64,000 nt of DNA from Uloborus plumipes (lineage: Eukaryota > Arthropoda > Arachnida > Araneae > Uloboridae), in assembly GCA_038373865.1 (NCBI GenBank), contig JAXGGA010000077.1, positions 62,001 to 126,000 on the forward strand. The letters are read 5' to 3'. This document shows, one piece after another, positions 36,301 to 48,300 of this stretch. The position numbers were made by a program, and so were the translations under genes. The notes under the pieces are model-generated. The model worked only from the letters and a program-made list of their open reading frames with translations, was not told the origin of the DNA and did not search any database. The first letter of the stretch is position 1. The number at the start of each line of letters is the position of its first letter.

Positions 36301-39300
36301 ATTTGGTCGGTTAAGGGGGGGGGGGGTCATGACCCCCCATGACCTCCCTTCTGGATTCGCGCCTGCCCCGAGCAGGAGAAAAAAATTGAAAGGTAGGGGG
36401 CGTAAAGCTTGAGTCGAAATAATTCTGGTCAAAGCAAATATTTTTCAATACAAAATATGAAAAAATAACTGTTTTTTGAAAAAGAAACAGGGGTGATTGT
36501 GTACCGGTATTTTACCGGATTTCCGGTATTTTCATGATCGATTCTGGTATTTTCATGGTCGAAAATACCGGAAATAAAATATTTTTAATTATGCTTTTGT
36601 CTTCCAACCTTCCGTATTTTTTTTTTCTTCCGAATTTTCGGTGATTTTGCGATAATTACTAATAATATTCATCCAGCAATAATGTTAAGATGCCATTCTA
36701 TTGTTTTTAACTAGAAACTATTTGAAACTATTCGAATGTATGAAATGTGTCTTGTTTGCTTATGAAAGACAATTTATTATTAAATATGTATAATTATAAA
36801 ATTAGGTGTGCTTAAATAATAGGAGCCTTGGTTTTTTAAAAAAAGCACCCCCCCCCCCCCCCACACACACTTCTCTTCAAAACTTTCAGGTATTTTTTCA
36901 TGAACTCACAATCACCCCTGAAGAAAGCGTGAGACAAGATTTTTCACAACATATCTTCAAGAATAAATAAAAGTTTAGCGACGTAGTGAAATAAGGGAAG
37001 GGAGCGTTTCCGAGCCTAATCCCTTAAATTCACGTCACCAAAGCAGACTAAAATTGTGTTTTAATAATTTTAATTTCAGAAACATTCCATGAGAGATCCC
37101 CTGAATCCGCTTCAATTTCCAACTTCAAACATTATCTAATCTTGCTTTTTATGAAACGTCCATTTTAAAAAGTTCCCGGGTGAGACTCAACGAACCCTAT
37201 CTTTTCCCATAACATCAAAAGTGATCTTCAACCTCGCATTTAGGACTTAAATGTCGAAAATTTTCTGAGGAGAGTCCAGAAACCAATTTTTTCCCCTTAC
37301 ATCACCGAAGATTTTCGACAATTTCATTTATCTGATTTCAACAGATTTGTCAAGGAGGGTCCTCACCCCGATCCCTCCCAACATTTGAACCCCTCCTAAA
37401 ATTTCAAAAAAATGTAATAAGAGAAGAGTTCCCCACTCCCATCTCTTCACCCAGCATTGTTATAGATGCATTAGAATTTTTACAAATGCATATTTCGGAA
37501 TTTTTTTCTCTATGGAAAGCTCTCAAGCACTCCACCTCCACACCATAACAGATCATCTAAAATTTCGTTTTTAGACCGCAAGATCGAAAACTTTTTCGGG
37601 AAGTGACCCTGACCTCAGGCCTCTCCCACCTCATTAAAAATTGTCTAAAATCTCGTGTTTTGGGTCTCAATTTTAATAAATATTCCCAAAGAGCCCCTCG
37701 TTTTCGGCATTCAGTCCTCATCTAACACTATTCAGATCGTCTAATTGTTTTCATTACTTCAATTCCGACACCTTTACGGAAGCGAATTACTGAACCCAAT
37801 CGTCTAAAATTGTATTTTAGGATCTCGGGAGAGCTCTCCTGATTTCTGCCTTTCCAAAGCATCATTAAAGTTCGTCAAAATTTTAAGTTTCGAAAGGGGC
37901 GAGGAGGAGTCTTCAAACTCATTCCTTTATCAAACATCATCAAAGCTGACTCACACTTGCTTATGTAGGACTTCAATTTCGAAAACTTACCCGGGGGGGG
38001 GGGGGGGGGCAGAGGTAAGCGACTGACATTTTTAGGGTAAAACAGTATGTATTTTGTAACATTCAAAGAAAAATATACGTTGTGATATCGTTCTTTTCCA
38101 CTGGGTTATTATACCATCAAATTCAGCTTAAAAATTACAATAATCCAGAAGAAAAGATCGTTTCTACAACGTATATTTTGGTTTGAATATAACAAAACAC
38201 TTACAATTTTGCTTTATAAATAATAAAAAAATCATAAATATCAATAAATTAAAAAAACCAATAATCTTTAAATTGCGCGTTGAATTGGCCTGCTGCTAAT
38301 TGTCTCATTACTTTCCGATAAATGGCATAAAATTGCATTTTGAAAGCTTCAATTTCCAGAAATTCCCGAGGAACCACCTTTGGACCTTTCTTTTTCGAGC
38401 ATTGACAGAGGAATACGAAAAAAAGGAGGAAAGAAAGAAAAAAACAAAATCATAAATCAGTTCATCAAATGGGGCGGGGAGGGGTAGGGGGAGAGGGAGA
38501 TTCGATTTTGATAGGATTCGGATGTGTGAGGTGGGGCGTAGTTTCTAAGTTTGGCCTAGGGCGTAAATAGACTTTAATCCGGCCCTGTATGTGAGCAAAA
38601 TACGACTTTACTTGACTTTACTTTTGCAAAGTAACATTACAGAAAGCATCTGTGATCAATTTTAAGCAAATCATTTTTAAAAGTTTAATTTTATGAAAAA
38701 TAAGTTCTCAAAAAAAACTTATTTTCTGTGGCTACCCATGCTGGATCGTTGCTTGACTGATTTGTCTGAAAATAGCTGTCAATAAATAAACTCTGATGTC
38801 CAAATAGTGGCTCTAACTGGTTTTCTAAAGAAGAAGGACTATTGAACTTGTGAAAAACAGCTTTAGTAAAATGATATACCCATTACAGATTTTTGTGTAC
38901 AGTAACCAAGGGCGTATTTAAGGGGGGGCGAGCCCCCCCCCCCCCCCCCCGAAATCGAGAAAGATTTTTCAAAAGTAGGTGTTCGGCTCGTGTTTGCTCA
39001 AAAAAAAAAAAAATCCTCAAGAAAAAAGCCCACTCTCCATTAACATTGTTTTCAAAGGTGTATACAAGGGGGTCTTCCAAGAGGGTCTTTCCCTCCTATA
39101 CCTATCCCCCCCCCCCCCCCGAAAAAAAATTCGGATTTTTTTTTTTTTTAAGTAAAGGTAGTTATTATTATTCGGTTTAAGTTTACTCTTAAATTATTTT
39201 CATACTTTTACTTGAAATGCAAAATAAAGAGATAAATATTGCTAATAATAATTCGTTAAATGGCACCAGGCAGTGGTTCAACCCAAGAGGGTCAGGGAGC

Positions 39301-42300
39301 CCTTGCGCTTTACTCAAGAAGAAAAAGAACGTGTCTTGGAAAAATGGTGATATTTCAATTAGAAAATGCATGGAAAAAATCCTAATCATTTTGAATAGAA
39401 ATTTTTAAATGAAAAATATTCAACACATGTAGATTATTAGTCAGCAAATTACGTTTCTCTCTTTCTTCTCATTCCCTCTTTTTTTTAGTCAGTCAGGAAA
39501 TAAGAGTCTTTGAAATAATGCTACACTCAATAAATTTAAAATAAAGTGTATAATTATTCCTCCCCAGCAAGAAATTTAAAATAAAGTGAAAGTATACCTC
39601 CCAGCAAGAAATTTAAAATAAAGTACAATCATTTTCGGTTTTTGTTTTTTCAAATAATTTCCAAGCTTTCAGCTGAAAAAAAAATCGAAAAGAGGTCCCA
39701 AGCCGGCTGAGCTAGAAGGGGAATGTAATTTTCAATCTCTTTACCAGTGGTGAACTTTAAGAATAGAGTGCCTTCCTCTCCGTGGAGGGTTTATGGTAGG
39801 AAGTCGAGGCCCGTATATCCGCTAAGCATGAATTCAAAGAAGGTTCATGGCCCCCCTTAAAGAGTCCAAAGAGATCTTAAAATTTTGTTTTTACAATGTG
39901 TAGTTTAATTGCAGTTTTAAGACTTCAATACCCAAAAATTTTCGGAAGAGAATTCTTTTCCCGCTTCCTTCTTCAATACCTTGGTCAAACATTTCCTCAA
40001 ATGGCATTTTAGAGATTTAAAATTCAAACAATTAACGGTAGTTGATATCCCTCTCACTTTTCTATAATCCTTAGCTATAAATGTGTTTTTAGAAAAGAGA
40101 GAGCTCCTGGATTACAGTCTCTATGCCCAGAAATTTACGGAACAGTCCCTAAATCCTTTTATTATCCTAAATGCTGTCAGACAAAGCCTAAAAGCAGTTG
40201 TTCTTATCAAGAATCATGGCATAAGCGGCGATATTGAATTATTTTTGAGGGGCGTTTTTAAAAGTTTTTGTTTTCGTTTTCTTTCACGTGTGACTCTCGT
40301 TTTTAGAGGGATCTTCGTGGAATTCTTGGATGATAAGTTTTTGCTCTTGGGGGTAATGGGCACCTCTGCTAAAAGTAAAATTTTTAACCTTCAGTTTCAA
40401 AAAATAGAGCTTAAAATTGCATTCTTGAAGCTTCAATGCCGCAAAATTTCTGGGCACAGAATCCTACCTCTTCTCTTGACGGTATTAAAGATAACCTAAA
40501 TAAAAATGTTTTTAAAACATTTATTTCGAAACATTTCGGGAGAGAGTCCTTGCTCATGTTACTACCAAAGATGGTCAAGTAAGATGGTTAAAGTAAAGAT
40601 GGCTTAAGGTTTCAATTTTGAAAATTTTCGGAGGGAGATCCCTAACCACTTTTTGTCTCTTAACGTCTCCAAAGAGAACGCGAAATTGCACATCTATGTA
40701 TCGAAAATCTTTCAGAGGAGGGTTTTTGAACTTTTACTTCCCAAAGATATCTTAAATGAGACTTCAGTTGAACAAAAAAAACTCATCTTCTTTTCTTTTA
40801 CTCTATCACCCTGGTAGTACAAAAATATAGTTTGACGCGATTCCTACGTAGTTCGACGTTTTGAATCCCAAATTATAACAGATCGCATGAAGAAATATAT
40901 CCTGAGTTGTGCTTCAATGTCAAAATATTTCAGGAGAGATGCCCCAAGTCTTCTCAATTCCTTTAACGTCACTAAAGATAGCCTGAAATTGCGTGTTTAG
41001 AATTTAAGTTTCAGTAAGTTTCCCAAAGGAATCTTGATTCTCCAACATCATCAAAGGTTGCATAAATAATTTCAATTTTGAAAAAAGTTTCAGAGGGAAT
41101 CTAAAACTTCGTAATTTTCTATTTTTTCCAAAAATTACAATATTTTAATTCAATTTGAAAATTTCTACCTGTCTTACAGTAATAGCGAAAAAAAAAAAAA
41201 GAAAGTTGGGGAAGGGGGGCTAAGCTTGACTATATGGTCCCCCTCCAAAATAAAAACCTACATACGCCACTGACAGTAACTAACAAGCGTCCCGTTTTAG
41301 GCTACTGAACGTAAACGGGTAAAAGAGTTTTATCTCAGCTTGAGCTCTACTGCAGATAACACTTTTTCGCTTAGCACGGAAGTATAGCCAAAGCAGTCAA
41401 AATGATCTTTTGGGTAATCTTGTGTTAAAGCAAATGTTTGTTTTTAATTAACTGATTGCTGCATATAAGAAATATTACATTTTTTAAGATAAATATTCAA
41501 CCCTCAGAGTATAACAGCATTTTAAATTATTTTGGTCTTTTTGAAGTACTTCTTTTTGTATTTTATTTTTGCTTCCCCAAAAAAAGAGCATTTTGATTAG
41601 TCTTACAAGCTCTCGTAGTTCAACATTCTCATTCCTCCGCTCCCGTAGGATGCCGTGCTAGGTCAATGTAACTTTCCAAAAGTGTCCTTACTTGACAAAT
41701 TTTATCTGATGATTTGGCAAATTACATATGTGCAATATTTAAATGCCTGAATGCCCTATTTTATTTGAAGCATGTATTTGTACATACCTGTATTTTATTA
41801 TTTTGAAAAACTGTCAGTTCCATTCGGCAGATTGAGAATTTCCCAAAAATTTAAGTTTGGGTGTCTTTTTATGGAGATAAATCATAGGAAAGTTTAGTGG
41901 AAGTATTAGGTGGCTATCATCTTTCGGTCTACCTGTTGAATGACAACAATAGACATGCTCGCTTTTTGACTCTATCCCTGCAAAAAATGCATTCTTTTTC
42001 TTATTCTTTTTTCAAACTTCACTACTTTAGTTAATATGCAAAGGGAAGAGGAGGAAAGCAGGAACATTTTCAGATGAGATAAATTTCATCACTGAAAGAA
42101 TGTTGCCTTGTCTCTCCTAGAGATTTTTTTAACGTGTAGGATTTGTAGTACCGCTAATGCTATTTTTGATCATTAATTAAATAAAAAATATAAATGGTAT
42201 TAACATTAACCCATTAATGCCTAGCGTCCCTTTTTAGGGATGGTCCAAAAAAGAGTCTGAATTTCCCCAAAATGAACATTTCAACCAAATAATAGTGTTC

Positions 42301-45300
42301 AATTAGTACCTTGGTATTGTTTCAATTCGTTATTAACAGATTGTAGCACATAACCATTGTAAAGTGTGTTCTGTAGCAGTTTTAATGTGATCTTTATCAA
42401 AAATGACATTGTTCACAATCTCAAGGAAAAGAGCTAAGTTTTCAAAGTTATTCCCAGCTTCCCAGTTTATATTAATTGCTGATTTTATTTCTTCTTATAA
42501 AATGTCTTTTCAAATATTATATCGTAGGCAGAAAAAAAATTCAGTAAAAAAAGTATGTACCCTCTGGGGTCTATTGAAACTTTTCAGGGACGATTTTTCT
42601 TTCCTTAATAAAAAAAAATATTTTTTACATAAATTTTTTTTTATTATTTTTCCTGTCCATTAAACACTTTTTGTAACCATTATACAAAATATCTTTGGGA
42701 GAAAAAAAGGTCAGGCATTAATGGGTTAATAATAATAAGTCAAATTTAGAAAAGTTGTGGGATTGGGAAATCGGTCATAAAATGAAGATGGCTGCTGTAT
42801 AGATGTAGCATCTCATAAAAGTTTCACTGTTTTTAATTTCCTTTTTTGGTCAAGAAATGTGAAAATAATTTTTTATTTCTACTTTAAGTCAGGAGATTTA
42901 AAAGTAACTCGCCACCTTGCTTCTGAAATTACAATCAAGGGAGCATCTTTATATGATTTACTGCTGAAAGAAATGGATTTACGAGTAAGTTTTTGTTGGG
43001 TTTTTTCCTACTCATTTTTAGAAACATACCCTGCTGCAATATATTTTATTGTTTTATCACTTATGCAGGAAAGTAGATCGTCAGTCATATCAAAACAACT
43101 GGATATAACTGAAATTGAACAAGGTATTAAGCAAGCAACAAAAGGATTAGAAGTAAGTTGACTTTATTAATTTTTTAATGTTGTAAATAGTAATTGCATG
43201 CTTTAATAGTGTATCATTTATCATTTGAATGACCTCTTAGATGTGTCACAGTAACTGTTTCGAGTATTTAATTGAAAAGGTCTAAATAGTTAAGTTATTT
43301 CAATTAAGTTTTTCCAAATCAATTTTACTTGATTTTATTCATTTCTTGCGTGCATGTGTTGCTTGCTTTCTGTCATAATGACAAACATGTGGCAAAATAT
43401 TTCCCAAGCCATTAATCCCCATAACAACCTTATTATTTTCAAGAAACAGTCATGAAAGTGCCTATTGTTTTAATTCAGGAATTTCTTTACGAAGAAAGGT
43501 GTTTCCACAAAAAATGTAATCATTTTTGATTTTCGGGATTTTATTTAGCTTTAAATTTTAAAAAGTTAAGGTTTTAGGTGAAGCCAACATTCAGGGTTAT
43601 TGAGATTGAGCATTGGTTTCCCAGTTAGAAATACTGATACCTAGTTGAATGAAAATCAACAAGCCTGGTTCATTTTTCAGAAGCTATTTTTTGCATTTTT
43701 TAGAGGTCTTTTAATCAGTAATGTTAAAATCCAATTATACAGCCAAATTTAACAAAAGTAATAATTAAAACTTAAGTTGTGCTGGCTCCTAACTTCCCCC
43801 ACCATTTCTTTTTCCTCCCACCCTCTACTTGCATTTCTCCCGACCCCCACTTTTTTGGTGCACCAGTCACCTATGCGTAAAAGGTGAACTAAATATCAAT
43901 GTTTAGACCTAAATTTTAGTGCATCTTACATCATTAAAAACTGAGCACGTGTATGCATGTAATAATCTATGTTATCTTTACTTCTCTCAATTGCCAGTGA
44001 ACTGACTGTCAAACCAGGTATTGATATTTTCGTAATTTTTCAATCTTTATGTTTGGCTATTTTACATTCTTCCCCAATTTTAATTTGCAGAGATAGCAAT
44101 TAAAATATAAATTCTCAAGCATGCCTCTGTTGCTACCAGCAGATCACAAATGAAGGAACAAAGGAAAAATTTGGCACAGTGCTGAATTCTGCTTTTGCTC
44201 CTTCCATTCCAAGACCAAACTTCCTCTTTCTCTCTATCTATCTCTCCCTCTCTCTTTGCCCAATTTCTCAACCTGGAAATAACTTGTGGACAGGAATCTG
44301 AAGCACTGTGAACGAATAACTTTAATGGCTTAGTTTTTTAATACTCAGTACGAGGGAAAGAGTTGATCTTAAAAAAGGCTCACGGCATGCTTTTCCTAAG
44401 ATAGAATGTTTTGGTTCGAGATGTCGTCGTGCCCACATTATATTGTGGACAGTGGAATGGTTCTAGAGTGCGCTAAGCTGAAAACCGACTAGTACTTATT
44501 TTAATGTTTGATCATAATCAAACAAAAAACTATCTGAATTTCTTCACAAAAGCCATTTAGTTGTTACTCAACTCCTCAAGAAAATCAAAACACACGTCCC
44601 AACTTAGCAGTTATTGACTTGCCAGGGTTTTCTTTTAAACAAATGTTTTTGCTCACCTGAAATGGCTTGCAAGGAAGTTGCTATACAGGGTGTCCACTCC
44701 AATCGTGGACCAATAGCTAATTTCTAAACCGTTAGAGATAAGCATATAGTTTATTTAGGAAAAAATCTGCAAATTACGAAAGGAATTTTGGGTCTTTTCA
44801 ATGTTTTTCAAAAAATTAAATTTTGAAAGAGTTACGAAATTTAAATTTTTATACAGCCCCCCAGTCCTATCAATCATATTTAGTAAAACATTCTTGACAC
44901 CGTAACGTTTAAAACTAAAAAAAAATCACTCTTCTACCACAAAAATTGACCGAGTTATGACGTTTTGAAAAATCAAGATTTTACATTGTTTCATGACGTC
45001 ATCGAGAGATCGCTTAAGGGACCGTATGCGAAATCCTTCAAAATCTTGATTTTTCAAAACGTCATAACTCGGTCAATTTTTGTGGTAGAAGAGTGATTTT
45101 TTTTTTAGTTTTAAACGTTACAGTGTCAAAAATGTTTTACTAAATATGATTGATAGGACTGGGGGGCTGTATAAAAATTTAAATTTCGTAACTCTTTCAA
45201 AATTTGATTTTTTGAAAAACATTGAATAGACCCAAAATTCCTTTCATAATTTGGAGATTTTTTCCTAAATAAACTATATGCTTATCTCTAACGGTTTAGA

Positions 45301-48300
45301 AATTAGCTATTGGTCCACGATTGGAGTGGACACCCTGTATAATGTTTGGGAACAGTCTAATAATTTCGATTGCAAGATGCAAAATTTTGAACAATAACCA
45401 TTTTATTTTGGAAATAACAGCAAGGCATATACATTATTTCTTAATTTTCAGGGACAATTGATTAAATTACCAAGAATCCCAATCATTGAAGTATTCCCCA
45501 ATATTTGTACAAGAAATGAACAACAATTTTGAAATATTTTTTCATGTTCACCACTTGTGTAAAAAAAATACTCATCTGCCTGCTGTTTGCACTAGGAAGA
45601 AATCAAGAAAACTAATAGCATGATTGAAAACATTGCTGCTGATGAAGCAAATTTAGAAGCCAAAATTGAGAAAAGAAAACTTGACCTAGAAAGAAATCAA
45701 AAAAGATTACAAACTTTAAAATCTGTCAGGTTAGTGATTTTTCTTGCAATTTTCAGTAAGAATTTAAATTCATCATGAATGAATTTCTCATAATTTATCA
45801 GTTAACTTTTATGTTCCTTTAATTTCTATTACATGCATTTTATTTTCGAGGAAACATTTTCTGTAATATTTTGAATGTTTTGTTTGTTTGTATTATTGTT
45901 TTGTAATTTTTAATAATGGGATAACCCTACACTACGGTTTGTGTACAAATAGTTAAGTCTTACTTTGTACTGATACAAGGAACCTACCAAAAGCTTACAT
46001 GACAGAGAAACAAGACAGTAGTGAATGGCTTTGTGGCCAAAAGCCTGGTATTTGTATATATAAATAACATAACTCTTATACAATTTACAGTTTATAATAG
46101 TATTTCAAAAGTTTGTTTTTGTTTTGTTACATTGTGTAAGTAAACCTTTCCAATCTAATTCAAACCTTCATGTTTTAGAAAAGGTACATCAGCATTTTGT
46201 GTGAAATTATTTTTGAGAAACATGATTTTTGAAAATAATGGGAGAAAAAACATACAACATAAAATTTTACTGATAACAGATAAACCAAACAGTGAACAGA
46301 CACATACTGTCTAACACTTTTTTCGCGAGACCTCCGTCCCATCTGCGCACGCTCCAAGTCTCTTCTGACTCTCTCGAAATAGGGGGGAAATGCAACGAGG
46401 AAGTAGCAAGCGAACAAAAACTGAAGGCATCGGGAAGTGTGCATCCTAAACCTAGCTCCCCTTTTTCAAATGGAGCGTTCGGGGCTGCCAGGCGCACAAT
46501 ACGCAAACAGAGAGTAAGTGTAATTTAGTTGCTCCTAGAGGATTTTGTCTTATTTCCACTTCAGCTACTAATTTAAAGATTTTTCAAACATTTTATACCC
46601 TCAAATACGCAACGACAGTAAAACTGAAAAACTTATTCTGTCAAAATGCTTAAAGTCATGAAAAACTTAGTCCACATGTTATTACGTGTATTAAACATAC
46701 AGTCATTGAACAATGCAGTCTTTTAGTATGTAAAATAGGAAGGTAAAGAACAATAGTAAATTAATAGCAATAATGCTATTAAGCTTTTGAAGAAGTGTGT
46801 CAATTTATCCTTTGTTTGTGTTTGAACTGCGACTACTAAATTTTATTTTTCTCTGAAGGCCAGCTTTTATGGATGAATATGAACGCTTAGAAGTTGAATT
46901 AGAAGACCTCTATAAGAAATATGTGATGAAGTTTACTTGGCTGGCATATCTGGAGCAGCAACTAGAAGAACTTGAAAAAATTGAGCAAGAACTAATATTG
47001 GTTAGTGCAGTAAAAAAAAAAAAACTTTTTATTTAAATGACATGTACAATGTACATGTTATGGATTTGACCATACAGTAGCACCTACAACACATACAAAT
47101 CATTTTTTTTTTTTAATTTTTTAACTTTGTACAGTCGAACTTGTCCATCTCGAATTTCACAGGACGGAAGAAAAATTCCAAAATATAGAGGCTTTGAGAT
47201 TTAGAGGCTTTGATAACAGGTATAAAAAAACAATTGGGACCAAATCTAAGATTTAACAGATTCTTTTGCATTGGTATTGTTCAATAATTTAAGCAATGAC
47301 AGATTTTAATTATACGTTTTACTAATTTTAAAGATTGTTAATAACAAGTTTATGCATACCTTTAAGGACAAAAATTATCTTTTAATAATTGTTGTTTAAA
47401 CATATTGAGACTTTTACTTTTTCCTCAATAGTAACGATTTAATGGTTAGAAAGATGTAAATCTATAATACAAGCTCAACAAAATAACTGGTCTCAATGCT
47501 TCGAAAGGGAAACGCATAAAGGTTTTTCACTGTTTAATAATGCCCCCTTCTTCAGTTTCCAAATGTGAAAGGAATTTCTGGAAAACTTTCTCCTTGTATA
47601 TGTACTTGTATGTGTTTACCCAGGGCTACATGTCTAAGACTTGGAGGACTATATGACTGTTGATATTAAAAAAAAATGTTTTTTGTTTTTAAGTTCCACT
47701 ACTAATGAAGACACCTGGGGATCAAATTCTAAAAAAGATAGTGCTGTCAGAATTTGAGACATAGAGGTTTCCAGGAAAATTCATTTGTGATAAACATGAG
47801 GAAAAAAAACATTGAGTTTGTGGTATTAATGTAAAAAAAAATCAACATAAATAAGTTTTTCGAGATAAGCAGGTTCGACTGTATTATGATGATTAATGGT
47901 TCCTTTTGGGCAAATATATAGGAACTAAACGTCAAAGTATAAAATTCATAGAATAAAGTACAAATTTACGTTTAAAACATGCCACACTTGTATAAATTTA
48001 TCGAGCATAAGAGAAACTTTGCTTCCATTTGTTGAAAAGTGACATTCAAATGAACAAAAAACATACTCGATGTAACTAAAATTTAAGTGTGATTTTATGA
48101 TTTTTAAATTTTAACAGCAAATACAGACTTTCATGTTTACAAACAACTAAGCATAATTTTGCACTATGTTGGGTTTAGTTATATACATTTGAAGTGTTAA
48201 ATGCTCTTAATAACAGTAACAGATGATGCATTCTGAGAAAGCTAACTTTTATTTTAGCAAAGAGAAGAAGTAACTAAGAGGATGGTAGAAAAGCTACGAC

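Larger units (their letters stand above)
35955..38587. mobile_element. hAT-type element, 2.6 kb, nested in the piggyBac element
   Basis: Ends CAGGCCCGGATTCC and AATCCGGCCCTG are inverted repeats. The target duplication TATGTGAG is perfect (35947-35954 and 38588-38595). TAGGCC / GGCCTAGGGGCGCAAA motifs lie near both ends. From about 37030 to 38030 the body consists of degenerate tandem units of roughly 95 bp with a core like ACTTCAATTTCGAAAA followed by GGGAGAGTCC. It hosts two insertions (36164-36365 and 36488-36920). No transposase. Confidence 0.88.
35411..41424. mobile_element. piggyBac-type element, interrupted by two hAT insertions
   Basis: TTAA occurs at both outer borders (35407-35410 and 41425-41428). 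Left end CACTAGATTGCCCAATCAG and the reverse of the right end (CACAAGATTACCCAAAAG) match imperfectly, and both continue into TCATTTTGACTGCTTT. Removing the insertions 35955-38587 and 38907-41272 with their duplications leaves about 1 kb, a plausible non-autonomous piggyBac element. The middle remnant is 38596-38906. Lies in CLUAP1 intron 4. Confidence 0.75.

Noticed and set aside
35827..36432. 201-codon minus-strand frame
   Set aside because: It runs through transposon termini and G/C runs of two nested hAT elements. It has low-complexity proline and phenylalanine stretches and no domain.
40083..40499. 138-codon plus-strand frame
   Set aside because: Lies in degenerate tandem units of a hAT element. 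No family resemblance; judged chance.
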